Assembly (NCBI RefSeq): GCF_008274785.1
Contig: NZ_VTPU01000010.1
Coordinates: forward strand, 62,001-126,000
Direction: 5' to 3'
Source: Halomonas eurihalina
GTDB taxonomy: Bacteria; Pseudomonadota; Gammaproteobacteria; Pseudomonadales; Halomonadaceae
DNA: 64,000 bases
This document shows, piece by piece, positions 33,831 to 41,663 of this stretch (position 1 is its first letter; each line of letters starts with the position of its first letter). The notes under the pieces were generated by a model. The model was not told the DNA's origin and made no database searches. It was given only the letters and a program-made list of their open reading frames with translations. Both the position numbers and the translations under genes were made by a program.

Positions 33831-35102
33831 ATGCACGCCCCCCTGCCACTGCCGCTTTCCACTCCGAACCGCAACCTGGTCCGCCTGACCATCGTCCGGG
33901 GCATCACCTGGACCGGTTTTCTGATCGGTGTCGTCATCGGCATCGCCGGACTCGGTTTTGCACTGGACATCCCGGCCGTGATCGCCGTGATGGCGGTGAT
34001 GAGCCTGATCAACATCGGCACCTGGTGGCGTCTCGGCCGCCCCTGGGCAGTGACACACGGCGAGTACCTGGCTCACCTGCTCGCCGACATGCTCGGCCTG
34101 ACACTGCTGTTCTATCTGATCGGTGGCTCCACCAACCCCTTCATCGGCTACTACCTGGTGCCGGTGACCATCGCCGCTGCGACCTTGCCCTGGCGCCATG
34201 CCTGGGCGGTCGCCGCCGCCGGCATGGCCGGCTACAGCTTCCTGATGTTCTTCTACCATCCCGTGCCGCAACTCGGCATGCCTCACGCCGAAAGCTGGAT
34301 CAACTTGCATACCCTGGGCATGTGGCTCAACTTTGCGCTTTCGGCTGGGCTCGTGACCTTCTTCATCTACAAGATGGCGCGCGCACTGCGCAATCGTGAA
34401 CAGTCGCTGTCACGCACTCGCGAGTCGGCGCTGCGCAACGAGCAGGTTCTCGCTGTAGCGACCCAGGCCGCCGGCACCGCCCACGAGCTGGGCACACCGT
34501 TATCCACCATGGCGGTACTACTGAGCGAAATGCGCGAGGATGCCGCCGACAATGTGCAATTGAAAAAGGACATTGACCTGCTCCGCGAACAGGTCGACAC
34601 CTGCAAGGCGCGCCTTCGCCACCTGGTCGACAATGCCGACCGTCGCCGCATGGCCAACGCCGAGGTGCGCGATGCCAAGGAATGGCTGAACAGCGTGGTA
34701 CAGCGTTGGCTGGTACTGCGCCCCGATGTCGACCATCGCCTCGAGATCCCCGAACGGCGCGGTCAACCCAAGCTCGCGGTGGATACCACCCTCGATCAGG
34801 CGCTGACCAACCTGCTCAACAACGCCGCCGACGCCAATCCCAACGATATCGCCATCCACATGGACTGGAGTACCGAAGAAGTGGTCATCGACATTCGCGA
34901 TCATGGCCCCGGGGTTGCTCTGTCGATCGCCGATCAGCTCGGCGAGACCTTCGTCTCCACCAAGAGCAAAGGCCTCGGTATCGGCCTGTTTTTGACTCAC
35001 GCCACCATCAATCGCTTTGGCGGCGGCGTGAGCCTGTACAATCATCCACAAGGCGGCACCCTGACCGAGGTCAGCCTGCCTCGTAGCGACACCTCGGCCT
35101 GA
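33831..35102 (+). CDS. regB: RegB/PrrB-type redox-sensing histidine kinase
   Basis: The 423-aa kinase has six membrane segments (residues about 20-185) with the quinone-binding heptapeptide GGSTNPF at 98-104 at the end of a helix, matching GGXXNPF of RegB. The phospho-acceptor His218 lies in AAGTAHELGTPLSTM, the RegB/PrrB H-box. Cys258 in VDTCKARLRHL aligns with the redox-active cysteine of RegB. A HATPase domain follows (NNAADA, DHGPGV, GLGIGLFLTH). It should phosphorylate the RegA-type regulator encoded next in response to the quinone pool or oxygen. Confidence 0.9.
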   Translation: MHAPLPLPLSTPNRNLVRLTIVRGITWTGFLIGVVIGIAGLGFALDIPAVIAVMAVMSLINIGTWWRLGRPWAVTHGEYLAHLLADMLGLTLLFYLIGGSTNPFIGYYLVPVTIAAATLPWRHAWAVAAAGMAGYSFLMFFYHPVPQLGMPHAESWINLHTLGMWLNFALSAGLVTFFIYKMARALRNREQSLSRTRESALRNEQVLAVATQAAGTAHELGTPLSTMAVLLSEMREDAADNVQLKKDIDLLREQVDTCKARLRHLVDNADRRRMANAEVRDAKEWLNSVVQRWLVLRPDVDHRLEIPERRGQPKLAVDTTLDQALTNLLNNAADANPNDIAIHMDWSTEEVVIDIRDHGPGVALSIADQLGETFVSTKSKGLGIGLFLTHATINRFGGGVSLYNHPQGGTLTEVSLPRSDTSA

Positions 35103-35126
35103 CCGACGCCCGAACGAGGATCGACC

Positions 35127-35666
35127 ATGCAAGAGACACCCCAACGCCTGCTGATCGTCGACGACGACGAGATGTTCCGCCATGTGCTGCATCGTGCCAT
35201 GACACGGCGCGACTTCGAGGTCCTCGTGGCTCACGACGGCACCGAGGCCCTGGATCTGGCACGCCGTTACCAGCCCGAGTTCGCGACCCTGGACCTCAAA
35301 CTGGAACACGAGTCGGGACTCAAGCTGTTGCCGGAGTTGCTGGAGCTGGTGCCGGATTGCCGGGTGGTGGTATTGACGGGCTATTCGAGCATCACCACCG
35401 CCGTCGAAGCCATCAAGCTCGGTGCCGTCAACTACCTGTGCAAGCCGGTCGACGCCGATGAAGTGCTGGCCGCCCTGTCCCGGGAAGACGGCAATCCGGA
35501 AGCCGAAGTGGCGGACACGCCGCCCTCGATCAATCGCCTGACCTGGGAGCACATCCAGAAGGTGCTGCAGGAGCACGACGGCAATATCTCGGCCACCGCC
35601 CGGGCGCTCGGCATGCACCGCCGAACCTTGCAGCGTAAGCTGCAGAAGCGCCCCGTCAGGCATTAA
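35127..35666 (+). CDS. regA: RegA/PrrA-type response regulator
   Basis: The 179-aa regulator has a receiver domain with VDDDE at the start and phospho-acceptor Asp56 in ATLDLKLEHESG, then a short linker and a Fis-type helix-turn-helix (about residues 140-175, with NISATARALGMHRRTLQRKLQKR), the near-invariant RegA DNA-binding motif. It lies 24 bases after regB, so they form an operon. RegA-type proteins directly control respiration, carbon and nitrogen genes. A short inverted-repeat element begins right after its stop. Confidence 0.92.
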   Translation: MQETPQRLLIVDDDEMFRHVLHRAMTRRDFEVLVAHDGTEALDLARRYQPEFATLDLKLEHESGLKLLPELLELVPDCRVVVLTGYSSITTAVEAIKLGAVNYLCKPVDADEVLAALSREDGNPEAEVADTPPSINRLTWEHIQKVLQEHDGNISATARALGMHRRTLQRKLQKRPVRH

Positions 35667-35667
35667 A

Positions 35668-35703
35668 TGTCCGAAACGTATCTGCTCGTCGACTTTTCAG
35701 ACA
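35668..35703. repeat. 36-bp inverted-repeat element (short form)
   Basis: TGTCCGAAACGT at 35668-35679 and ACTTTTCAGACA at 35692-35703 are inverted repeats with two mismatches around a 12-base centre containing CTGCTCGTCG. The right arm and adjoining CTCGTCG are identical to the right end of the 130-bp element at 56046-56175. It abuts the regA stop codon and could act as a transcript-end hairpin. Confidence 0.7.
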
Positions 35704-35722
35704 CTCGCCAGGGGTTGCTCGA

Positions 35723-35758
35723 GCGATGCCAAGCGGGGAGCATGGCATCGCCTCTTCT
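35723..35758 (+). terminator. Possible terminator of the regBA operon
   Basis: GCGATGCCA (35723-35731) and TGGCATCGC (35743-35751) form a perfect 9-bp stem with an 11-base loop, then a T/C-rich tail. It lies between the convergent regA and hpt genes. The T-run is broken, so the terminator may be weak. Confidence 0.5.
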
Positions 35759-36336
35759 TACATGCCCTTCGGCGCAAAGATGCCCGGTGCGTTACGCCAG
35801 TATCCCTTGTAGTCCATGCCATAGCCGAACACATAGCGGTCAGCGACCTCGAGGCCGCAATAGTCGGCCTTGAGCCCGGGCACCGCCTTGCGATCGTGAC
35901 GCTTGTCCACGAGCACTGCCGTGGTGACACTCGCCGCACCGGCCTCGCCGCAGTAATCGAGAATGGCGGCCAGGGTCGCGCCTTCATCGAGAATATCGTC
36001 GACGATCACCACGTGCCGTCCGGCCATGGGAATCTCCGGCGACACGCGCCAGAACAGCTCGCCGCCGCGCGTCCCACCACGATAGCGGGTGGCATGCAGA
36101 TAATCGACTTCGAGGGGAAAGCCCAGGCGGGTCAGCAGGTGTCCGGTGGTAATCAAGCCACCGTTCATCACGCAATAGAAGACCGGCAGGCTGTCACCAA
36201 GATCACGGGCCAGTTCTTCGGCCATGCGGTCCAGGGCAACCTCGACCTCCTGCTGGGAAATCAGACAATCGGCGCTGTCCATGACCGCGCGCATGTCGGC
36301 CAGGGACGGGAGGGCATCGGCATCGAGTTTAGGCAT
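35758..36336 (-). CDS. hpt: Hypoxanthine-guanine phosphoribosyltransferase
   Basis: The 192-aa enzyme has the PRPP-binding motif VVIVDDILDEGATLAAI near residue 100 and a hydrophobic base-specific end loop with YCGLEVADRYVFGYGMDYKGYWRN. It salvages hypoxanthine and guanine to IMP and GMP. ATG 36336 gives the usual MPKLDADAL start; an in-frame upstream frame to 36402 lacks a site. It sits 35 bases downstream of nagZ on the same strand. Confidence 0.92.
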   Translation of the reverse strand: MPKLDADALPSLADMRAVMDSADCLISQQEVEVALDRMAEELARDLGDSLPVFYCVMNGGLITTGHLLTRLGFPLEVDYLHATRYRGGTRGGELFWRVSPEIPMAGRHVVIVDDILDEGATLAAILDYCGEAGAASVTTAVLVDKRHDRKAVPGLKADYCGLEVADRYVFGYGMDYKGYWRNAPGIFAPKGM

Positions 36337-36370
36337 CGAAGGCTCGTTGTTGCAGTATCGAAAAGGAATG

Positions 36371-37384
36371 TCAGTCGGCGGCCATGGCTTCGAGACGCGC
36401 ATGTACGCGACGCCAGCGAGCCAGTGCGCCTATGGCGTCGAGATCGGGGCGGGAACGGGCGTAACGCAACTTGGCGGATCGTTTGGAGACCTGCCCCTGG
36501 CAGGCGTCCAGCACGTCGAGAGCGGCTTGACGATCATTGCATACCAGAAGGGTGTCGCATCCCGCTTCCAGGGCCAAGCGGGCTCGCTCTGCCGGTGTCC
36601 CGGCGGTGCTGGCCCCAGCCATGCTCAGATCGTCCGAGAAGATGGTGCCCTTGAATCCCAGACTTTCACGCAGCATACCCAACCAGACCGGCGAGAACCC
36701 TGCCGGTCGGTGGTCGAAATCGGGGTAAACCACATGCGCCGGCATCATGCCATCCAGTTGCGATGCCAGGGCGTTGAACGGCACCAGGTCACGGGCACGC
36801 AGCAACGCCAGGGAACGCTCGTCCACGGGCAATTCATGGTGAGAATCGGCAGCAACACCGCCATGGCCGGGGAAATGCTTGCCCACCGCGGCCATCCCGG
36901 CTTCGTGAAGCCCTGTGACGAAGGCTCCGGCCAGCTCGCTCACTACTTCCGGCGAACCACTGAAACTTCGGTCGCCGATGACCGATGAGACACCACTGTC
37001 GACATCGAGTACCGGCGCGAAGCTCAAGTCCAGGCCACAACTCGCCATTTCCATGCCGAGCAGCCAACCGGCATCCTGACACAAGCGCCGGGCAACCTCC
37101 GGGGCGGCCTCGTATTCGGCCCCCAGGCGAGCCATCGACGGCAGGCGCGTCACGCCCTGGCGCAGGCGCTGCACCCGGCCGCCTTCCTGATCGATGGTCA
37201 CCAACAGCTCGGGGCGCACCCGCCGAATCGACTGACACAATTCGCGTACCTGAACGGCATCCTCGACATTGCGGCCGAACAGGATGATGCCTCCCACCGA
37301 GGGATGTCGGAGAAGCTCCTGTTCCTCGCGGTGTAGCCGTGGGCCTTCCAGGTCCAGCATCACCGGTCCAAGCGTCTGGGTCAT
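36371..37384 (-). CDS. nagZ: Beta-N-acetylhexosaminidase NagZ
   Basis: The 337-aa glycoside hydrolase family 3 enzyme has the substrate loop VTIDQEGGRVQRLR near residue 63, the conserved KHFPGHGGVAADSHHELP with its catalytic His, and the nucleophile Asp in FSDDLSMAGA near residue 245. NagZ cleaves GlcNAc from 1,6-anhydromuropeptides in the cytoplasm, part of murein recycling with MltD-type products. AGGAA lies about 9 nt upstream. It is divergent from pilD. Confidence 0.95.
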   Translation of the reverse strand: MTQTLGPVMLDLEGPRLHREEQELLRHPSVGGIILFGRNVEDAVQVRELCQSIRRVRPELLVTIDQEGGRVQRLRQGVTRLPSMARLGAEYEAAPEVARRLCQDAGWLLGMEMASCGLDLSFAPVLDVDSGVSSVIGDRSFSGSPEVVSELAGAFVTGLHEAGMAAVGKHFPGHGGVAADSHHELPVDERSLALLRARDLVPFNALASQLDGMMPAHVVYPDFDHRPAGFSPVWLGMLRESLGFKGTIFSDDLSMAGASTAGTPAERARLALEAGCDTLLVCNDRQAALDVLDACQGQVSKRSAKLRYARSRPDLDAIGALARWRRVHARLEAMAAD

Positions 37385-37527
37385 GGTCGCGTTCCTGACG
37401 TTGAAGAGGGCCAGATTCTAGACCATCCCGCCTCGACGCGACAGTCCGGGCCCGTCCGGCTTCAGCAAGGCGGACAACACCTCAACATGGCCCGTACAAT
37501 AGCGGGGACATCACGGAAGGAGATACC

Positions 37528-38379
37528 ATGCCCGGCAACATTCCCACGTTTCTGCTCTGGCTGCTCGTCGCCCTGCTTGGCCTGAGCCTTGGCAGCTTCC
37601 TGAACGTGGTCATCACCCGCCTGCCGGTGATGCTGATGCGTGGTTGGCGTGCCGAGGCCCGGGCCGCCTTGTCGCTCGACCCTGAATCATCGCCACGCTT
37701 TGACCTGTTAGGCCCGCCATCGATGTGCCCACGCTGCGAGGCACCCATCGCCTGGCGACACAACCTGCCGCTACTCGGCTGGATCGGGCTGCGTGGCCGC
37801 TGTGCCCATTGCCAGAAGCCGATCAGCATCCAATACCCGTTGGTGGAACTCGCCGGTGGCCTCTTCGCTCTGGCGGTCCTGGCGCTTCAAGGACCAACGC
37901 TGGAAGCCGTCTTTATCTTCGCAGCCTGCCTGACCCTGCTCGCGCTGGCGGTCATCGACCTGCGACTACAACTCCTCCCGGACATCCTGACCCTGCCACT
38001 GCTCTGGGCTGGCCTGCTCTATCACCTGCTCTTCCAGCCCCTGGGCTTGCCGAATGCCGTGCTCGGCGCCATGCTCGGCTATCTGTCGCTATGGGCCTTC
38101 CACGGCCTGTTCCAGCGCGTGACCGGCAAACGTGGCATGGGCCACGGCGACTTCAAGCTGCTGGCGGCACTCGGCGCCTGGGTCGGCTGGCCCTATCTGC
38201 CCTTGCTGCTGGTGCTGTCCGCCGCAGGCGGCGCCCTGTTCGGCCTGGCCTCCCAGGCTCTCGACCCCAGCCGACGCGGCCAGCCCATGCCATTCGGTCC
38301 CTGGCTCGCGGTGGCTGGCTGGATGATGCTGCTGGCTGGAGAGCCACTGATGGCCTTGTATCTCCAACGGATCGCATGA
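37528..38379 (+). CDS. pilD: Type IV prepilin peptidase / N-methyltransferase PilD
   Basis: The 283-aa inner-membrane protein has the N-terminal DiS_P_DiS zinc region with two CxxC pairs (CPRCEAP and CAHCQKP), eight membrane spans, and the two catalytic Asps of the aspartyl protease family: one in AVIDLRLQLLPD, one in MGHGDFKLLAALGAWVG. It cleaves and methylates type IV pilin-like precursors. AAGGAGAT lies just before the ATG. The pilA/B/C genes common upstream in relatives are not adjacent here, since nagZ is. coaE follows with 1 base between. Confidence 0.94.
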   Translation: MPGNIPTFLLWLLVALLGLSLGSFLNVVITRLPVMLMRGWRAEARAALSLDPESSPRFDLLGPPSMCPRCEAPIAWRHNLPLLGWIGLRGRCAHCQKPISIQYPLVELAGGLFALAVLALQGPTLEAVFIFAACLTLLALAVIDLRLQLLPDILTLPLLWAGLLYHLLFQPLGLPNAVLGAMLGYLSLWAFHGLFQRVTGKRGMGHGDFKLLAALGAWVGWPYLPLLLVLSAAGGALFGLASQALDPSRRGQPMPFGPWLAVAGWMMLLAGEPLMALYLQRIA

Positions 38380-38380
38380 C

Positions 38381-39013
38381 ATGACCACAAGAAGACCTCT
38401 GATCATCGGCGTCACCGGCGGCATTGCCTCGGGCAAGTCCACGGTGGCGCGCGCCTTCGCACAACATGGTATTCCCTGGGTGGATGCCGACGACGTCGCC
38501 CGGGAAGTGGTCGCACCGGGCGAGCCGGCGCTGGCCGAGATCCGCCGGCGCCACGGCCCCCGAGTGCTGCTCGAGGATGGCCACCTCGATCGCCGGGCTT
38601 TGCGTGACATTGTCTTCGCCGACGAGGCCGAACGCCACTGGCTGGAATCCGTCACCCACCCCCGCATCCGGCAAAGACTCGGCGAATGCCTGGAGGACTT
38701 TCGTCAGCGCGACGTTCCCTACGCATTGCTGATTTCCCCGCTACTGTTCGAATCCGGTCAGCACGAGCTGGTCGAGCGCTGCCTGGTCATCGATGTCCCC
38801 GAATCGCTGCAGATCGAACGCACTGCGCGACGTGATGGAGTCGACGAGGCCCAGGCACGCGCCATCGTCGCGGCACAGATGCCCCGCGACGAACGCCTGT
38901 CCCGGGCCGATGACATTCTGACCAACGAGGGTAACGAGCAGCAGTTGGCCGACCGGGTTGCCGAACTCGATCAGCAATATCGAACCCTCAGTGGATTGCC
39001 CCCGGCACGCTGA
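38381..39013 (+). CDS. coaE: Dephospho-CoA kinase
   Basis: The 210-aa enzyme has the P-loop GVTGGIASGKST at residues 10-21, DADDVAREVV, and the substrate motifs SPLLFESGQ and later RRDGVDEAQA. It phosphorylates the 3'-OH of dephospho-CoA as the last step of CoA synthesis. It is encoded within the pilD-coaE-yacG run. Confidence 0.95.
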   Translation: MTTRRPLIIGVTGGIASGKSTVARAFAQHGIPWVDADDVAREVVAPGEPALAEIRRRHGPRVLLEDGHLDRRALRDIVFADEAERHWLESVTHPRIRQRLGECLEDFRQRDVPYALLISPLLFESGQHELVERCLVIDVPESLQIERTARRDGVDEAQARAIVAAQMPRDERLSRADDILTNEGNEQQLADRVAELDQQYRTLSGLPPAR

Positions 39014-39064
39014 TTCGTCATCCTTGTCATTGATCCGTCACTGCCACCCGCGACGAGACCCCTT

Positions 39065-39298
39065 ATGTCCGAGCCCCATACCGATCGTCCCCTGGAAATC
39101 GCCTGCCCCCAATGTCGCAAGAAAGTCCTCTGGACGGAGAGCAATCCCTACCGCCCTTTCTGCAGCAAGCGCTGCCGACTGCTGGACTTGGGTGCCTGGG
39201 CCGATGAGTCCCATCGTATCGCCGGTGAATCTTCCATGGATGAAGCCGATATCGATGCCATGCTGGCCCGCGCCGACCGTGATGACTCGATGACGTGA
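39065..39298 (+). CDS. yacG: DNA gyrase inhibitor YacG
   Basis: The 77-aa protein has the YacG zinc-finger pattern CPQC, then [17 protein letters not shown], with the four cysteines in order. YacG binds GyrB and inhibits gyrase in E. coli. The stop overlaps a GTG start of the next gene (GTGA). Confidence 0.94.
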   Translation: MSEPHTDRPLEIACPQCRKKVLWTESNPYRPFCSKRCRLLDLGAWADESHRIAGESSMDEADIDAMLARADRDDSMT

Positions 39299-39303
39299 CG
39301 CTG

Positions 39304-40176
39304 ATGACACAAGCTCAGGAATACCGGCTGCTGGCAAGACTGGAGGCCGTGTTCGACTGCCTGGTCGAGCAGGCCGAAGCCCTGGTCGATGCCTGGCGAC
39401 TCTCCAACGCCGAAGGCTGGGCCCTCGATTCTCCCCAGGTGGACGCAGCCTGGTTGTACCGCGCATTGCTCGACTTCTGGTATCAGGATGGGCAGGACGG
39501 GCGCAGCACACGCAGCTACATCGGCGTGCTCGCCGCCAATGAGGCGGTCATGGAGAAACTCGAGCGGGTCAACAGCACCAAGCGAGCCTTCGCCGAGCTG
39601 CTCGCCGAGATACGTCGAGAAGTGCCGAGCCTGATTCCCGAGATCAAGGCAGTGCTACCCTTTCGCCACCCCGCCCTGCACGATCACCTACGGGGTGTCG
39701 GCCTGGCACGACTCCACCTCAAGCAATGCTGGCGGGCCATCCCGGCGGCAGCGGCGGAAGTTGCTCGCATCCGGCTGACCTGGTACGCCAGCGGGCGCTC
39801 CATCAAGCGTCTCAGCGTCCAGGACGCCGAGCGCATGTTATTGGCGCTGGATAGCGAGGCGGATCATATCCGCATCCAGTTGCGCACCCTGGCCGGGCTA
39901 CCCGATTACGAACCCTTGGCCCAGGTTCAAGCCCAGGCTCCCCTGATGCGGGCCAACCTGTTCTTTCGGGAACCACTCGATGACGGCCACTCACGGCAGG
40001 TGAAGAATATCGCCTTGCCCCTGTTCGTCCCGACGACCAATGGCCGACTTCCGAACATCAATCAGCCCCCTCTCCATCCCCCCGAGCGTCGTACCAGAGC
40101 GAAACGCAGCGACGCCCGTATCGAGGAGACTCCGTTACTACCCAGTCTGCGGGTGTATCGGTATCGAGACGGGTAG
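39304..40176 (+). CDS. Tus-like DNA replication terminus site-binding protein
   Basis: The product is 290 aa, close to E. coli Tus (309 aa). By eye, IRLTWYASGRSIKRLSVQ lines up with the Tus segment LRFGWANKHIIKNLHRD. SRQVKNIALPLFVPTTNGRLPNI lines up with the Tus QVQHACPTPLIALINR stretch and what follows. Both end in a short PSLRVYRY / PRLHLYV strand. Tus binds Ter sites and arrests replication forks moving one way. The lock residues cannot be matched with confidence. ATG 39304 is used; GTG 39295, overlapping yacG, would add 3 residues. Confidence 0.6.
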   Translation: MTQAQEYRLLARLEAVFDCLVEQAEALVDAWRLSNAEGWALDSPQVDAAWLYRALLDFWYQDGQDGRSTRSYIGVLAANEAVMEKLERVNSTKRAFAELLAEIRREVPSLIPEIKAVLPFRHPALHDHLRGVGLARLHLKQCWRAIPAAAAEVARIRLTWYASGRSIKRLSVQDAERMLLALDSEADHIRIQLRTLAGLPDYEPLAQVQAQAPLMRANLFFREPLDDGHSRQVKNIALPLFVPTTNGRLPNINQPPLHPPERRTRAKRSDARIEETPLLPSLRVYRYRDG

Positions 40177-40178
40177 GA

Positions 40179-40478
40179 TCAGGCGATCCTGCCCAAGGAC
40201 TTCAAGGTTTCCAGAAGGTGGCTGACGCTTTCCGCGGGCTGTGCATAGTCCTGCATCAACGACTGGAGCCGACGCTCGAACGCGGCTTCACGTTCACGCA
40301 GGCGCTCTTCTTCATCCAGTGCCTCAAGAGAGCGCACCGGGGGGCCGGTGGGGATGTCCAGAGCATTGTCAGGCTGTTCGAGCTCACGCAACGCCTGTGA
40401 GAAAGCATCGTCAAGCTCACGGAACTTGCGCAACTTTTCACGCTCATCCATGGGTTTTCGTGAATTCTGATATTTCAT
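40179..40478 (-). CDS. Small charged protein of unknown function
   Basis: The 99-aa product is rich in Glu, Arg and Leu with a strong coiled-coil look (KLRKFRELDDAFSQALRELE, then EALDEEERLREREAAFERRLQSL). No membrane segment, no metal site, no family recognised. It is convergent with the Tus-like gene, with their stops 3 bases apart, and downstream of mvaT on the same strand but separated from it by 480 bases and a terminator. Start may be ATG 40478 or 40451; neither has a clear ribosome binding site. Confidence 0.6.
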   Translation of the reverse strand: MKYQNSRKPMDEREKLRKFRELDDAFSQALRELEQPDNALDIPTGPPVRSLEALDEEERLREREAAFERRLQSLMQDYAQPAESVSHLLETLKSLGRIA

Positions 40479-40959
40479 TCGCTACCGATCGATTTCTGGC
40501 AACACAGCGAAAGGAAAATGGCACGGGACACTGCCCGGCCGAATAAGGCATGAACCGGCAGTATACCCGCTCGGACAACAACTATCATCTATAGTTGCCT
40601 GACCACCGGCAGGCGTAAATGCCAGGACACTATCGACAACGACGCCGGCTCGAGCCCTGCCATCCTGCAACCAGGTCAACCGCCCTGCCGCACATGACCG
40701 TCACTCTGTGCCGGTACGCTCGGCACTATGTCGCCAGGCCCGGAAGACTCTGATCACTATATTTCATGTTCACACCGACAGTGATCAACATGACACATCT
40801 GATGACCACCACCGCCTTGCTTCGTCGAAGGCTTGAAAACTTAAAAAGCTCAAGCTTTAAACTTATAACAAAAACAGCACTGTCACACATTGGCGACAGT
40901 GCTGCGGGGAAACCCACCTACTCACCCACGATATATTCACAGGCAGCAGACGAGTATGA
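40479..40959. other. AT-richer intergenic region below mvaT
   Basis: About 480 bases with no convincing gene. It holds the mvaT terminator (40870-40904, minus strand) and a run of short A/T tracts with AGCTT-rich repeats around 40830-40870. A 63-aa minus-strand frame here spans the terminator and is not credible. Confidence 0.6.
40870..40904 (-). terminator. Terminator of mvaT
   Basis: CAGCACTGTC (40875-40884) and GACAGTGCTG (40895-40904) form a perfect 10-bp stem. On the minus strand a TTTTTGTT tract follows. It lies 56 bases after the mvaT stop. Confidence 0.9.
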
Positions 40960-41343
40960 TCACTCTTCTACACGAACCAACCAGGATTCGACGGTGTCTG
41001 CGCCAAACTCATCTTTCCAGCTCTTGAGCGTCTTCTGGTTGCCACCGCGCGTCTCGACGACTTCACCGGTATTTGGGTTCTTGTAGATCTTCAGCTTGCG
41101 CTTGCGTCGACCGCCACCGGCAGCCGCAGTGCTCTTGGCAGCCGCGTTGCTGCCTGACTTGGGACTGAGCAGTTCAATCACATCAGCCGCACTCTTGCCG
41201 AACTCATCCATCAGCTCTTGCAGCTTGTTCTTGAACTCGATCTCCGCCTTGAGACGCTCGTCGTTCTCGAGCTTTTCCAGCTCGGCTTGCAGCTGCTTGA
41301 GCTGCTCTTCCTTCTGCATGTAATTGCTGAGCAGTGAGGACAT
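40960..41343 (-). CDS. mvaT: MvaT/H-NS-type nucleoid-associated protein
   Basis: The 127-aa protein has an N-terminal coiled coil for oligomerisation (residues 8-60), a basic linker (GGGRRKRKLK), and a C-terminal DNA-binding domain KIYKNPNTGEVVETRGGNQKTL... ending SWKDEFGADTVESW, matching MvaT/MvaU of Pseudomonas. It should silence AT-rich DNA. AAGGAAAT lies before the ATG, and a plausible promoter is seen 52 bases upstream. Confidence 0.93.
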   Translation of the reverse strand: MSSLLSNYMQKEEQLKQLQAELEKLENDERLKAEIEFKNKLQELMDEFGKSAADVIELLSPKSGSNAAAKSTAAAGGGRRKRKLKIYKNPNTGEVVETRGGNQKTLKSWKDEFGADTVESWLVRVEE

Positions 41344-41394
41344 CTAGATATTTCCTTGATTTTTTACGGGATGGAACACTTCGGGACGGCTGTT

Positions 41395-41423
41395 ATTATC
41401 GCGTTTAATAACTCGATAATCAA
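41395..41423 (-). promoter_or_regulatory. sigma70-type promoter of mvaT
   Basis: On the minus strand TTGATT (41418-41423) and GATAAT (41395-41400) are 17 bases apart. The -10 box ends 52 bases before the mvaT ATG. Confidence 0.6.
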
Positions 41424-41597
41424 CGCCTTCTTTCGTGCTTCCACTCAACACTATATAGGCTTTTCACCAATCCATCATGTCCCGTTCGTAAATATAAGTA
41501 ACGATTAAAGTGAAAGAGAGATGCTTAACCCCATAAACACGCCAAGATTCATTGCCAATAACTATCGAGCCCAGCATGCCTGGATACTTGTGAAGCA

Positions 41598-41629
41598 CAA
41601 AAAAACACCGCCCAAAAGGGCGGTGTTTT
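41598..41629 (-). terminator. Terminator of rpsA
   Basis: AAAACACCGCCC (41602-41613) and GGGCGGTGTTTT (41618-41629) form a 12-bp stem with an AAAA loop; on the minus strand the stem runs straight into a T7 tract. It lies about 35 bases after the rpsA stop. Confidence 0.95.
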
Positions 41630-41663
41630 CGAGATGGGACTCCTCGACGCTAGCGTCGCAGGA

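Larger units (their letters stand above)
41344..41663. other. Intergenic region between rpsA and mvaT
   Basis: About 320 bases. It holds the rpsA terminator (41598-41629) and the mvaT promoter candidate (41395-41423), and is AT-richer than the flanks. No ihfB gene is found here, although ihfB often follows rpsA in gammaproteobacteria. Confidence 0.7.
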
